64,000 bases of DNA from Corynebacterium renale. GTDB taxonomy: Bacteria > Actinomycetota > Actinomycetes > Mycobacteriales > Mycobacteriaceae. Made by a program: the position numbers and the translations under genes. Below are positions 43,923 through 53,438 of the stretch, piece by piece. Within the stretch, counting starts at the first letter, position 1, and each line of letters starts with the position of its first letter. Location of the stretch: assembly GCF_002563965.1 (NCBI RefSeq), contig NZ_PDJF01000001.1, positions 992,001 through 1,056,000 of the forward strand, written 5' to 3'. The notes beneath the pieces were generated by a model that had not been told where the DNA came from, did not search any database, and was given only the letters and a program-made list of their open reading frames with translations.

Positions 43923-44036
43923 GTGCGCGCGTCCTTGATCCACGTTCTTGACTGACATCTCTGATACGCCAGGTCGCCACCCCGGCTGAGTTTTCCGCGA
44001 CCTGGCGTATCAAGGATGTGCACTAAATATTCACGC
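43923..44036 (-). repeat. Palindromic repeat family B, copy B2 (inverted)
   Basis: Arms TGATACGCCAGGTCGC (43962-43977) and its complement (43997-44012), with CTTGATCC...TTGACTGACATC on the left and TAAATATTCAC on the right, the mirror of B1. Confidence 0.85.
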
Positions 44037-44147
44037 GGCGCACGCAAAGTAGTACGTAAAACCGCACGTAAAACCGCATGCAAAACCTGCAACCACGCCA
44101 ACCCCGACCAACCCCACGCAACCCCAACCAAAACCTGCGCGCCCCCG

Positions 44148-44198
44148 ACTCAAGAAATTTTTCCTTGAGTGGAATAGACTCAACTCTAAAGCGTTACA
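44148..44198 (+). promoter_or_regulatory. clpB promoter: HAIR operator overlapping a SigH-like promoter
   Basis: CTTGAGT-N7-ACTCAAC (44164-44184) is a HAIR element, and an extra ACTCAAG lies at 44148-44154. TGGAATA-N15-CGTTACA (44170/44171-44198) fits a SigH promoter embedded in it. HspR from 18569-18970 is the expected repressor. Confidence 0.82.
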
Positions 44199-44232
44199 CT
44201 GAGTAGGAACACAACGAAAGAAGGAATTTATA

Positions 44233-46788
44233 GTGAACTCATTTAATCCAACTACGAAAACTGGTGAAGCCTTACAAGCGGCTCTCCAATTAGCTTCCGC
44301 CAACGGTAACCCGGATATTCGCCCAGCTCACATGCTGGTCGCGATCCTGGATCAGGCTGACGGTATCGCTGCGCCGGTGCTGAAGGCCGCAGGCGTGGAC
44401 CCGCAAACGGTCCTGTCCGAGGCGAAAAACCTCGTCGACGGTTATCCGAAGGCGCAGGGCCAGGGCATGGCGAACCCGAACTTTAACCGCGACGCCCTTA
44501 ATGCGATGACTGCGGCGCAGGAACTTGCAGGGGAGCTTGGCGACGAATACGTCTCCACCGAAGTCCTCCTCGCTGGTATTGCGCGCGGGGATTCGGGCGC
44601 GTCTGACCTGCTTAAAGGTAAGGGTGCAACGTACGAGTCCATTACGGGCGCGTTCCCGTCGGTACGCGGTGGCCAGAAAGTGACCTCCCAAGATCCGGAG
44701 GGCCAGTTCCAGGCATTAGAGAAGTACTCGACCGATCTGACCGCGCGTGCGCGTGAGGGCAAGATTGACCCGGTGATTGGCCGTGACGCGGAGATTCGTC
44801 GCGTGGTGCAGGTGCTGTCGCGCCGGACGAAGAATAACCCGGTTCTTATTGGTGAACCTGGTGTGGGTAAGACGGCGATCGTCGAGGGCTTAGCCCGCCG
44901 CATTGTCGCAGGTGACGTCCCGGAATCCTTGAAGGGCAAGACTTTGATCAGCCTGGACTTGGGTTCGATGGTCGCGGGTGCAAAGTACCGCGGTGAGTTT
45001 GAGGAGCGCCTCAAGGCGGTTCTCGACGAAATCAAGAACGCCGATGGCCAGATCATCACCTTTATCGATGAGCTGCACACCATCGTCGGCGCTGGTGCTA
45101 CCGGCGATTCGGCAATGGATGCCGGCAACATGATTAAGCCCCTGCTGGCTCGCGGTGAACTGCGCCTGGTTGGTGCGACCACGCTCGATGAGTACCGCAA
45201 GTACATCGAGAAGGACGCCGCCCTGGAGCGTCGCTTCCAGCAGGTGTACGTCGGCGAGCCGTCCGTGGAAGACACGGTGGGTATCCTGCGTGGCCTGAAG
45301 GAACGCTACGAGGTGCACCACGGTGTGCGCATCATGGACTCCGCCCTGGTCAGCGCTGCGGAACTGTCGGACCGCTACATCACCAGTCGCTTCCTGCCGG
45401 ACAAGGCGATCGACTTGGTCGATGAGGCAGCGTCGCGCCTGCGCATGGAAATCGATTCTTCCCCGCAGGAGATTGACGAAGCCGAGCGCATTGTCCGCCG
45501 CCTCGAGATTGAGGAAGTGGCACTGCAGAAGGAAACTGACGCAGCGTCGAAGGAGCGCCTGGAGAAACTGCAGCAGGAACTTGCCGACGAGCGTGAAAAG
45601 CTCGGCGAGATGAAGGCCCGTTGGCAGAACGAAAAGGGTGCTATTGACCAGGTTCAGAAGCTCAAGGAGGAGTTGGAGAACCTGCGCAATCAGTCCGAAA
45701 TTGCCGAACGCGATGGGGATTACGAAGCCGTCGCAAAGCTGCGGTACGCGGACATCCCTGAGACCGAAAGCAAACTGCGCGAAGCCGAGGAGGCCGTGGG
45801 CGGTTCGGAGAACCCCATGGTCAGTGAGGAAGTCACCCCCGACACGATCGCTGAGGTCATCGAGGCGTGGACCGGTATCCCGGCCGGCAAGATGTTGCAG
45901 GGTGAGACCGAGAAGCTGCTGCATATGGAAGGTGAGCTGCATAAGCGGGTCGTCGGCCAGGATGATGCAATCACGGCGGTCTCTGATGCGGTGCGTCGTG
46001 CGCGCGCCGGGGTTGCGGACCCGAATCGCCCGACCGGTTCCTTCCTCTTCCTAGGCCCAACTGGTGTAGGTAAGACGGAGCTGGCGAAGGCTCTGGCCGA
46101 GTTCCTCTTCGACGATGAACGCGCCATGGTCCGCATCGACATGTCGGAGTTCTCGGAGAAGCACTCGGTGGCTCGCCTGGTCGGTGCCCCTCCTGGATAC
46201 GTCGGCTACGACCAGGGTGGCCAGCTCACCGAGGCTGTGCGCCGTCGCCCGTACACGGTGGTGCTTTTCGACGAGGTCGAGAAGGCTCACCCGGACGTCT
46301 TCGACATCCTGTTGCAGGTGCTTGACGACGGCCGCCTGACGGATGGCCAGGGCCGCACTGTGGACTTCCGCAACACGATTCTGATCCTTACGTCCAACCT
46401 GGGCGCTGGTGGCAACCACGACCAGATCATGGAGGCCGTGAAGAATCACTTCAAGCCGGAGTTCATCAACCGCCTCGACGATGTTGTGGTCTTCGAACCA
46501 CTGTCCGCAGACCAGCTGGAGCACATCGTGGACATTCAGGTCGGCCAGCTTGCCGAGCGCCTGGCTGCCCGCCGCCTGAACCTGCACGTCTCGGACGCTG
46601 CACGGTCCTGGTTGGGTGAGCGTGGCTACGAACCCGCCTATGGTGCTCGTCCGTTGCGCCGCCTGATCCAGCAGGCTATCGGCGATGCGCTGGCCAAGAA
46701 GCTGCTCGCTGGTGAGATCCGCGATGGCGACACGGTCAACGTGGATGTCGCGGAAGGCCGCGACGGGCTGGAGATCTCCGCAGCCTAA
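44233..46788 (+). CDS. clpB: ATP-dependent disaggregase ClpB
   Basis: An 851-residue Hsp100 with N-domain, AAA1 ([26 protein letters not shown]), a coiled-coil middle domain (about residues 405-525) and AAA2 ([60 protein letters not shown]). It works with DnaK-DnaJ-GrpE to rescue aggregated proteins. GTG start at 44233 with GAAAGAAGGAA upstream. Length and motifs are complete. Confidence 0.97.
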   Translation: MNSFNPTTKTGEALQAALQLASANGNPDIRPAHMLVAILDQADGIAAPVLKAAGVDPQTVLSEAKNLVDGYPKAQGQGMANPNFNRDALNAMTAAQELAGELGDEYVSTEVLLAGIARGDSGASDLLKGKGATYESITGAFPSVRGGQKVTSQDPEGQFQALEKYSTDLTARAREGKIDPVIGRDAEIRRVVQVLSRRTKNNPVLIGEPGVGKTAIVEGLARRIVAGDVPESLKGKTLISLDLGSMVAGAKYRGEFEERLKAVLDEIKNADGQIITFIDELHTIVGAGATGDSAMDAGNMIKPLLARGELRLVGATTLDEYRKYIEKDAALERRFQQVYVGEPSVEDTVGILRGLKERYEVHHGVRIMDSALVSAAELSDRYITSRFLPDKAIDLVDEAASRLRMEIDSSPQEIDEAERIVRRLEIEEVALQKETDAASKERLEKLQQELADEREKLGEMKARWQNEKGAIDQVQKLKEELENLRNQSEIAERDGDYEAVAKLRYADIPETESKLREAEEAVGGSENPMVSEEVTPDTIAEVIEAWTGIPAGKMLQGETEKLLHMEGELHKRVVGQDDAITAVSDAVRRARAGVADPNRPTGSFLFLGPTGVGKTELAKALAEFLFDDERAMVRIDMSEFSEKHSVARLVGAPPGYVGYDQGGQLTEAVRRRPYTVVLFDEVEKAHPDVFDILLQVLDDGRLTDGQGRTVDFRNTILILTSNLGAGGNHDQIMEAVKNHFKPEFINRLDDVVVFEPLSADQLEHIVDIQVGQLAERLAARRLNLHVSDAARSWLGERGYEPAYGARPLRRLIQQAIGDALAKKLLAGEIRDGDTVNVDVAEGRDGLEISAA

Positions 46789-46821
46789 GCCCGCCTAAGA
46801 AGCAGGTGCCCCTGATGAAGT

Positions 46822-46850
46822 GCCCCCGGTTTACCCCGGGGGCTTTCTTT
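46822..46850 (+). terminator. Intrinsic terminator after clpB
   Basis: Stem GCCCCCGG/CCGGGGGC with TTTCTTT following, 33 bp after the clpB stop. Confidence 0.85.
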
Positions 46851-46877
46851 ATGCTTGACCCCGACCCATCAAACTGG

Positions 46878-46896
46878 TTAGGGTAGGGTTACTTTA
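46878..46896 (+). promoter_or_regulatory. DtxR-like operator
   Basis: TTAGGGTAGGGTTACTTTA matches the DtxR consensus TTAGGTTAGCCTAACCTAA at 13 of 19 positions, and lies 23-41 bp before the next start. It suggests iron-dependent repression. Confidence 0.5.
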
Positions 46897-46918
46897 TTGC
46901 TTCTAGGAAGGGTGAACC

Positions 46919-47653
46919 ATGACGGACAACCATGCTCCCGGCCGCGCGCTCGCAGCAAACTTGGCAGCCCGCATGCTCGACGGTGCCGGTGACATGACCT
47001 TGGTTCCCTACCTTGTCCACGGCCAGAAGCCCATGCGCGTGGTCCGCCACGGGTTGAATAACCGTGGGGAAGTCATGGTCACCTGTTTCTCCGATGAAGT
47101 GTCTTCCTCCCCGGTCGCGGAAGTCCGCGTGGACGTCACCCTCCAGGCCCCGATGTTCCGGTACTCGGTCACCGCAGCCAGCCTGCACGCGTTGGGCCAG
47201 GTCCAGTGGGTTGCCCGCGGTGACGGCTGGGTGCGTGGCGTCGTCGTGCTGGGGCGCGTGTACGTCCACCACTACGAGGAACCCCTCGGATTCGACGTCA
47301 ACGAGCTTCCCATGCATTTTGCCCGCGTCCAGGCGGACACGGACCGGATCGGCGCCTACGATGTCGTCGCCGGCTTCGGGGACGCGGTCCTGGGCACGCT
47401 TATCGACGCCGCCTGCCTCGGCATCATCGACGGCCACGTCGGCGGAACGCAGCCTTTCAGCGGGTGCTCGCACATGGCTAACCAGATCTTCGTTGCGGAC
47501 GTCTGCCAGCTGGGCATCACGTTCATCCGCACCACGAACCGCACCCAATCCACCGTCTTTATCCCATTCCCCGGCCCCGCACACACGTTGGATGCCCTGC
47601 GGAAGCGGATTCACGCCCTGGCGGTGAAGGCGTCGTCGACAGTGAGTTCCTAG
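46919..47653 (+). CDS. Uncharacterised protein behind a DtxR-like site
   Basis: A 244-residue protein starting MTDNHAPGRALAANLAARMLDG, with beta-rich stretches (GDMTLVPYLVHGQKPMRVVRHG; VAEVRVDVTLQAPMFRYSVT) and no signal or membrane segment. I do not recognise a family with confidence. A split-barrel, heme-handling fold is conceivable because of the iron-type operator. AGGAAGGG precedes the ATG. It appears monocistronic. Confidence 0.55.
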   Translation: MTDNHAPGRALAANLAARMLDGAGDMTLVPYLVHGQKPMRVVRHGLNNRGEVMVTCFSDEVSSSPVAEVRVDVTLQAPMFRYSVTAASLHALGQVQWVARGDGWVRGVVVLGRVYVHHYEEPLGFDVNELPMHFARVQADTDRIGAYDVVAGFGDAVLGTLIDAACLGIIDGHVGGTQPFSGCSHMANQIFVADVCQLGITFIRTTNRTQSTVFIPFPGPAHTLDALRKRIHALAVKASSTVSS

Positions 47654-47752
47654 GCCTAACAAAACGGTGTTCTGCCTGCTCGGATAGGTGGAAATTACCC
47701 CCGCGGGTGTAATAAATCGTACAACCGGTATTCCTGGCTTAGGGTGTGCGTC

Positions 47753-48556
47753 ATGACACCACTCCCGGACGGGGAAGTGACGGTTTCCGTTGTCATACCG
47801 TGCTACAACGATGCTGGTTTTCTCCAGCGCGTACTGGGCGCGTTAGCCAACCAGACCACGCGCCCTCACCAAATCATCGTCGTGGATAACAATTCCACCG
47901 ACGCCACCCGAGCCGTCGCCGAAGCCTTCCAGTCCGCCTACTACATCACCGAACCCCGCCAGGGCATCCCGCCGGCCGCAGCCACCGGCTACGATGCCGC
48001 AACCGGCACAGTCATCGTGCGTATCGACGCCGACACCCTCCCGGCGCCCACCTTCATCGCGGACGTCACGCGCATGTGGGAACGCATCCACGCCGACAAC
48101 GTGTGGGCAACCAAGCGCACCGTCGCGGCCACAGGCACCGCACTCTTCGGCACCCCAACCTGGTACACGCGCCTAATCAGCACGGCGTACCTGGGCGCCT
48201 ACTACGCCACCACCGGTAGCGCGTTGGGGCATTATCCCCTGTTCGGGACGAACTTTTCCATGCTCACCAGCTGGTGGCGAGACATCCGCACGGACCTGGA
48301 TACCACCGTGGAGGAGGTCCACGATGATCTCCACCTTTCCTTTGCCATCCGGCCGGGGGAGACGGTGTGGCTGCAGCGTGACCTGACCGTGGAAATGGAT
48401 ACCCGTGCGCTGCGGGGCGGGGCGCAGCTGGTCCGGCGGTTCCGCCGGGGCTTCCGCACGATGTTTCTGAACTTCCGTATGCAACCGCCGTGGCGTCGAT
48501 TAGCGCAGCGCGGACAACTACCCGGCAACCTCGGAAAGGTGGCTGCCCATGACTGA
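47753..48556 (+). CDS. Family 2 glycosyltransferase at the head of the carotenoid cluster
   Basis: A 267-residue GT-A enzyme with VSVVIPCYNDAGFLQRVLGAL, IIVVDNNSTDATRAVAEAF, the DxD motif in VRIDADTLPAP and a basic C-terminus. ATG 47753 is preferred over GTG 47744 because AGGG sits 8 bases before it. It overlaps the prenyl synthase start by 8 bp, so it is part of the carotenoid operon. It is a candidate for glucosylating decaprenoxanthin, as glycosylated C50 pigments occur in corynebacteria. That role is inference. Confidence 0.8.
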   Translation: MTPLPDGEVTVSVVIPCYNDAGFLQRVLGALANQTTRPHQIIVVDNNSTDATRAVAEAFQSAYYITEPRQGIPPAAATGYDAATGTVIVRIDADTLPAPTFIADVTRMWERIHADNVWATKRTVAATGTALFGTPTWYTRLISTAYLGAYYATTGSALGHYPLFGTNFSMLTSWWRDIRTDLDTTVEEVHDDLHLSFAIRPGETVWLQRDLTVEMDTRALRGGAQLVRRFRRGFRTMFLNFRMQPPWRRLAQRGQLPGNLGKVAAHD

Positions 48557-49505
48557 CATCAGTTTCCTTGACCAGCGCGTGGAGGAATCCCTGGACTTCC
48601 TGCGCGAGAAGTTCGAGTACGTTTTTCACTACTCCGACGAGCCCCTATTCCGCACCGCGCTGGAGGCGTTGCGCGTCAACGCGATGGGCGGGAAGCACCT
48701 GCGTGCCCGCCTGGTCCACATCGGTGCTGGCCACGTCGAGGGCGAGCAGAAAGAAGCGGCCGTCGTGTTTGGCGGGGCGGTCGACCTGCTGCATGGCGCC
48801 CTGTTGATCCACGACGACATCATCGACGCCGACCCGTACCGCCGGGGCGTACGCACCATCCATGCGCAGGTGGCCGAGTCCAGCGGGGACGCCCACATCG
48901 GCGTGTCGGCGGGTATTTTGGCCGGTAATTTGGGGTTGATGGCCACGTTCCAGGCGTTGTCGTCGTCGGCACTGAGCCCACAGCTGGTGCGCCAGGCGTG
49001 CGCCATGATGTCCGGCTACGCGGCGCAGACGGTGTATGGGGAGCTTCTCGACGTCTCCCACCTGGTCACACACGACACCTCCATGGACACGGTCCGGGAG
49101 AGTAATTACCTCAAGACCAGCATCTATTCCTTCCTCGCCCCACTGCACCTGGGCGCGTTGGCAGCCGGGGAGAATACTCCCGAGCGGGTGGCTGCCTTAG
49201 AGAAGGTGGCGGACCCCTTGGGGCGGGCCTACCAGGCACTCGACGATATTGCCGGCGCCGTCGCCCCCATGGAAGTTACCGGCAAGATCGCCGGCGGTGA
49301 CATTCAGGCGGGACGCTCGACACTGTTGACGATCCGCCTGGACCACCTCAGCCTGGATGAAGCCGTCGCGGAGGTCACACACGAGGCCACCGACTACCTG
49401 GCCGAGGCCCGTGCGGCGGCCGAATCGCCAGACCTGACGCCGGTGATTCGCGCCGGGGTGGAAGATATTGTGGCGCAGATGGAAAGGAAGCTTCGTGAGT
49501 ACTGA
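48549..49505 (+). CDS. crtE: Polyprenyl (geranylgeranyl) diphosphate synthase
   Basis: A 318-residue isoprenyl synthase with the first Asp-rich motif LLIHDDIIDADPYRRG, the helix GNLGLMATFQAL and the second Asp motif YQALDDIAGAV, where the last Asp of DDxxD is Gly. It should provide geranylgeranyl diphosphate for CrtB. It overlaps the glycosyltransferase by 8 bp and crtB by 11 bp. Confidence 0.88.
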   Translation: MTDISFLDQRVEESLDFLREKFEYVFHYSDEPLFRTALEALRVNAMGGKHLRARLVHIGAGHVEGEQKEAAVVFGGAVDLLHGALLIHDDIIDADPYRRGVRTIHAQVAESSGDAHIGVSAGILAGNLGLMATFQALSSSALSPQLVRQACAMMSGYAAQTVYGELLDVSHLVTHDTSMDTVRESNYLKTSIYSFLAPLHLGALAAGENTPERVAALEKVADPLGRAYQALDDIAGAVAPMEVTGKIAGGDIQAGRSTLLTIRLDHLSLDEAVAEVTHEATDYLAEARAAAESPDLTPVIRAGVEDIVAQMERKLREY

Positions 49506-50373
49506 TTTCCTCACCCGCTATGACCACATGGCAGACCGTGCCGCCAATGAGGTGATTGCGAACTATTCCACAAGTTTCGGCCTGGCCACCCAGCTGCTTG
49601 CGCCCCGGGTGCGCCGCGATATCCGCAACCTCTACGCGGTGGTGCGCATCGCCGACGAGATCGTGGACGGCACGGCGGATCAGGCGGGCCACGGGGACGT
49701 CGATAAGCTCCTAGACACCTACGAGCAGCAAGTCCGCCAGTCGCCACTGCACCGTTTCCACACTGACCCGGTGATTCATGCGTTCGCGCAGACGGCCCGC
49801 CGCTGCCAGCTTGACGACGCCCACCTGGCCGGTTTCTTCCGCTCGATGAGAACTGACCTGCATAAGTCCACCTACGACGCCACGGGTTTAGACGAATACA
49901 TTTACGGTTCCGCCGAGGTCATCGGCCTCATGTGCCTGGCGATCTTCTTCGCGGAGGACCGCGCCGCGATCGCGGAGGAGGAGTACGCGGAACTGGAGGC
50001 CGGCGCCCGTTCCTTGGGTGCGGCGTTCCAGAAGATTAACTTCCTGCGCGACTACGCCGAAGACTCCACCGAACTGGGGCGCGCGTATTTCCCGGGCACG
50101 GAAACCACACTCACCGAAGACAACAAGGACGCGATCGTCGCGGATATTCGCAGCGATCTAGAACACGCGTGGACCGTGATCCCGCGCCTGCCGTTGAGCG
50201 CCCGGATGGGTGTGGTCGCGGCGGCGAACTTCTTTGAAGAGCTCACGGAACTCGCCGATGCCACCCCGGTGGCAGAACTCGAGCAGCATCGTATTAGCGT
50301 CCCGTCGACAACGAAGGCCCGCATCATTGCGGGTGCTGTCGTGCAGGCGCCTCGTTTGAAAGGTTCCCACTAG
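49495..50373 (+). CDS. crtB: Phytoene synthase
   Basis: A 292-residue enzyme from GTG 49495, with GGAAAGGAAG just upstream. Motifs: ADEIVDG (first Asp-rich), YIYGSAEVIGLMCLAIF and the second Asp-rich LGAAFQKINFLRDYAEDS. It condenses two geranylgeranyl diphosphates into phytoene. The stop shares a base with the crtI GTG. Confidence 0.93.
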   Translation: MSTDFLTRYDHMADRAANEVIANYSTSFGLATQLLAPRVRRDIRNLYAVVRIADEIVDGTADQAGHGDVDKLLDTYEQQVRQSPLHRFHTDPVIHAFAQTARRCQLDDAHLAGFFRSMRTDLHKSTYDATGLDEYIYGSAEVIGLMCLAIFFAEDRAAIAEEEYAELEAGARSLGAAFQKINFLRDYAEDSTELGRAYFPGTETTLTEDNKDAIVADIRSDLEHAWTVIPRLPLSARMGVVAAANFFEELTELADATPVAELEQHRISVPSTTKARIIAGAVVQAPRLKGSH

Positions 50374-51938
50374 TGAAAAATCCGCAGTCAGCAATCGTGA
50401 TCGGGGCAGGTGTCGCCGGCCTGGCAACCGCGGGTCTTTTGGCGCGCGCCGGGATGGACGTCACGGTCGTGGAGAAGAACCAACACGTCGGCGGGCGCGC
50501 CGACGAGATCACCGTCGACGGTTTCCGCTTCGAGACCGGCCCCTCCTGGTACCTCATGCCCGAGGCCTTCGACCACTTCTTTGAACTCATGGGCACCTCC
50601 ACCGCCGCGGAGCTGGATCTGCAGCTGCTGGACCCGGGCTACCGCGTGTACACCGAGGGCTTCGCTCCCGTCGACGTCCCCCAGGGCACCGAGCGCGTGG
50701 CCGAACTCTTCGAAGCAATCGAACCGGGTGCGGGTGCGGCCATTCGCGAGTATTTAGACAGCGCCGCCGACGTCTACCAGGTTGCCCTGGACCGTTTCCT
50801 ATACACCACGTTCGCGGCGGTGAAACCCCTGCTGCACAAGGACGTGACCTCGCGCCTGCTCACGCTGGCTGTGCTGCTAACGGAATCGTTGAAGTCTTAC
50901 GTGGATCGTCGCTTCACCGACCCTCGTCTGCGCCAGATTCTGCAGTACCCGGCGGTGTTCTTGTCCTCGCAGCCGAAGAAGGCGCCGAGCATGTACCACC
51001 TCATGAGCCACACCGATCTGAACCTTGGCGTGCAGTACCCGCAGGGTGGATTCACCTCCATTGTGCGCGCCCTGGAACGCCTGGCCCGGGCCCACGGCGC
51101 GCGCATTATCACCGGCGCGGAGGTCACCCAGATCCGCACCGCCGGCAAGAAGGCCACCGGGGTGCGGATGCTTCACGACGGCCACCCGGCCACCCTAGAG
51201 GCCGACATCGTCGTCGCAGCCGGCGACTTGGAGCACACGGAGGCGCACCTTCTTCCGAAGAAGCTGCGCACCTATTCCGCAGGCCATTTCAACCGCACTG
51301 ACCCCGGCTTGGGCGTGGTCCTGGCACTGCTTGGCGTGCAGGGCGAACTGCCGGAGCTTTTGCACCACACGCTCATGTTCTCCCGGGAGTGGGACGACGA
51401 TTTCGCCGTCGTCTACGACGGCCCGCAGGAATCCCGGCCGGAGGGGTCCTCGTACTCCATCTACGTGTGCAAGCCTTCAGCCACGGATCCGTCGGTAGCC
51501 CCGGAGGGGTATGAAAACCTCTTCGTCTTGATCCCTGTTGCCCCGGACGAATCCCTAGGCCACGGCGATGCCTACGGCCACGAGGAAAGCGCGAAGGTGG
51601 CGGCGATCGTGGACCAGGCGATCACCCAGATCGGGGACTGGGCGGGCATCGCGGATTTCCGGGACCGGATCACGGTGAAGCGTTCCATCGGGCCTGCCGA
51701 TTTTGCCCGCCGCTACTTCTCCTTCTCCGCGGGGGCGATCGGGCCGGCGCACATCCTGCGCCAGTCCGCCTTCCTGCGCGGCTCCAACAAGTCAAAGAAG
51801 GTCGAAGGCCTGTACTACGCCGGCCAGACCACCGTCCCCGGCGTGGGGGTTCCCATGTGCCTGATTTCCGCGGAGAACGTGGTCAAGCGGGTATATGGGC
51901 GCACGGACACCGAGCCGATGGAGTCACTCGATGGGTAG
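50373..51938 (+). CDS. crtI: Phytoene desaturase
   Basis: A 521-residue flavoenzyme: N-terminal FAD motif IVIGAGVAGLATAGLLARAGMDVTVVEKN and the bacterial CrtI C-terminal signature GLYYAGQTTVPGVGVPMCLISAENVVKRVYG. It makes lycopene from phytoene. GTG start overlapping the crtB stop by one base, and its own end overlaps crtYe by 8 bp. Confidence 0.94.
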   Translation: MKNPQSAIVIGAGVAGLATAGLLARAGMDVTVVEKNQHVGGRADEITVDGFRFETGPSWYLMPEAFDHFFELMGTSTAAELDLQLLDPGYRVYTEGFAPVDVPQGTERVAELFEAIEPGAGAAIREYLDSAADVYQVALDRFLYTTFAAVKPLLHKDVTSRLLTLAVLLTESLKSYVDRRFTDPRLRQILQYPAVFLSSQPKKAPSMYHLMSHTDLNLGVQYPQGGFTSIVRALERLARAHGARIITGAEVTQIRTAGKKATGVRMLHDGHPATLEADIVVAAGDLEHTEAHLLPKKLRTYSAGHFNRTDPGLGVVLALLGVQGELPELLHHTLMFSREWDDDFAVVYDGPQESRPEGSSYSIYVCKPSATDPSVAPEGYENLFVLIPVAPDESLGHGDAYGHEESAKVAAIVDQAITQIGDWAGIADFRDRITVKRSIGPADFARRYFSFSAGAIGPAHILRQSAFLRGSNKSKKVEGLYYAGQTTVPGVGVPMCLISAENVVKRVYGRTDTEPMESLDG

Positions 51939-52245
51939 CCTGTACCTAATTTTCTTGCTTGCGACGATCGGGTGCATGGTCCTGTGCGACTGGCGCTGGA
52001 AGCTCACGTTCTTCCTTGACGCGTGCCGGGCCGCGATCATCAGCGTGGTGCTGGTGGCGGCGTTCCTGGTCTGGGATGTGCTGGGTATTGCCACGGGCAC
52101 GTTCTTCCGCGGCACCGCGGACTACATGACGGGCATCATGCTCGGCCCCGAGATGCCCATCGAAGAACCGGTCTTCCTCTTCTTCCTGTGCTACCTGCTA
52201 CTGAACCTGACCACGGGCGCGCGGATGGTGGTGGGCACCCGGTGA
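51931..52245 (+). CDS. crtYe: C50 carotenoid epsilon-cyclase subunit CrtYe
   Basis: A 104-residue membrane protein with three helices, start ATG 51931 (GGAG upstream). It carries PEMPIEEPVFLFFLCYLLLN, the cyclase motif of the split lycopene-cyclase family. With CrtYf it forms the heterodimer that cyclises flavuxanthin to decaprenoxanthin. Four-bp overlap with crtYf. Confidence 0.9.
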   Translation: MGSLYLIFLLATIGCMVLCDWRWKLTFFLDACRAAIISVVLVAAFLVWDVLGIATGTFFRGTADYMTGIMLGPEMPIEEPVFLFFLCYLLLNLTTGARMVVGTR

Positions 52246-52571
52246 CGTACCTGCTGATTTCTTTACCATTCCTCATCGTCGCATTCGTGGTTGCCGCGGC
52301 CCGGTGGCGGAAGTACCCGCGCCAGGGTGCCATCGTGGGCATCGTACTGGCCGTGGTGCTGGTGTTGACGGTCATCTTTGACAACCTCATGATCGCCTAC
52401 GGCAATGTGGCCTACGGCGAGCACCAGAACCTAGGCATCTACCTGGGACTGGTCCCCATCGAGGACCTCTTCTATCCAATCTTCGCCGGGCTGATCATCA
52501 CCGCGCTCTGGCCACCGCTGGCGCGGCGGCCAGAGAAGGGGCAATCGCCCCGCCCGCGGGAGAAGGAGTAA
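52242..52571 (+). CDS. crtYf: C50 carotenoid epsilon-cyclase subunit CrtYf
   Basis: A 109-residue partner of CrtYe, from GTG 52242. It has three helices and NLGIYLGLVPIEDLFYPIFAGLI, the matching PIEDLFYP half-motif. The frame is open from further upstream, but that part lies inside crtYe and is not used. Spaced 3 bp from crtEb. Confidence 0.9.
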   Translation: MTYLLISLPFLIVAFVVAAARWRKYPRQGAIVGIVLAVVLVLTVIFDNLMIAYGNVAYGEHQNLGIYLGLVPIEDLFYPIFAGLIITALWPPLARRPEKGQSPRPREKE

Positions 52572-52574
52572 GAC

Positions 52575-53438
52575 ATGGAACTTCTACGCGTAGTGCTGGC
52601 GTCGTCGCGCCCAATTAGTTGGGTAAACACGGCGTTCCCGTTCGCGGCCGCCTACCTGTTTGCCGGCGGCGGGATAACGTGGCAACTGGTCGTGGGCACG
52701 ATTTTCTTCCTCATCCCGTACAACATCGCGATCTACGGCATCAACGACGTCTTCGACTACGAGTCCGACATGCGCAACCCGCGCAAGGGCGGGCTCGAAG
52801 GCTCCGTGTTGCACCCCAAGTGGCATAAGCCAGTGTTGTGGGCCTCGGTGCTGACCACCGTGCCGTTTATCGTCGCCCTGCTGGTCGGCGGGACGTGGGC
52901 GTCGGCGTTGTGGCTGGTGGTCTCCATGTTCACGGTGGTGGCGTATTCGGCCAAGGGCCTGCGGTTTAAGGAAAAACCGGTCTTGGATTCGGTGACGTCG
53001 TCGGCGCACTTTGCCACCCCCGCGCTGGTGGGTACGGCGATGGTCGGCCCGGCGGTCACCACCCCGTTCTGGGTGGCGATCGGCGCCTTTTTCCTCTGGG
53101 GCATGGCCTCTCACGCGCTTGGCGCGGTCCAGGATATTCACGCCGACCGCCAGGGCGGTTTGAGCTCCATCGCCACGGAGTTGGGTGCCCGCTTCACGAC
53201 GCGCGCAGTCACCGTCACCTACCTCGTAGCAGCTGGGCTGCTGTTCACGTTGCCGTCGCCAGGCTGGGTTGTCGCGGTCGCGGGCCTGGGCTACGCCCTG
53301 AATGCGGCCCGGTTCTGGAACATCGACGACGCCCACGCCGAGGACACTCGCCGCGCGTGGAAAGTCTTCCTCGTGCTCAACTACGTGGTGGGCTTCATCG
53401 TGACGATGGCACTGTTGTGGGCGGTGGCACCCGCGTGA
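52575..53438 (+). CDS. crtEb: Lycopene elongase (UbiA family)
   Basis: A 287-residue membrane prenyltransferase with the UbiA Asp motif INDVFDYESDMRNPRKGG and a second Asp region AVQDIHADRQGGLSSIATELG. CrtEb adds two dimethylallyl units to lycopene to give C50 flavuxanthin. AGAAGGAG precedes the ATG, and the stop overlaps the ABC ATPase GTG by 4 bp. Confidence 0.93.
   Translation: MELLRVVLASSRPISWVNTAFPFAAAYLFAGGGITWQLVVGTIFFLIPYNIAIYGINDVFDYESDMRNPRKGGLEGSVLHPKWHKPVLWASVLTTVPFIVALLVGGTWASALWLVVSMFTVVAYSAKGLRFKEKPVLDSVTSSAHFATPALVGTAMVGPAVTTPFWVAIGAFFLWGMASHALGAVQDIHADRQGGLSSIATELGARFTTRAVTVTYLVAAGLLFTLPSPGWVVAVAGLGYALNAARFWNIDDAHAEDTRRAWKVFLVLNYVVGFIVTMALLWAVAPA

Noticed and set aside
26059..44036. 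CRISPR array
   Set aside because: The repeats are few, palindromic, of several families and far apart; no regular spacers and no cas genes.
25932..44036. Prophage or complete insertion sequence in the accessory zone
   Set aside because: No integrase, transposase or phage structural gene, and no attachment-site repeats recognised.
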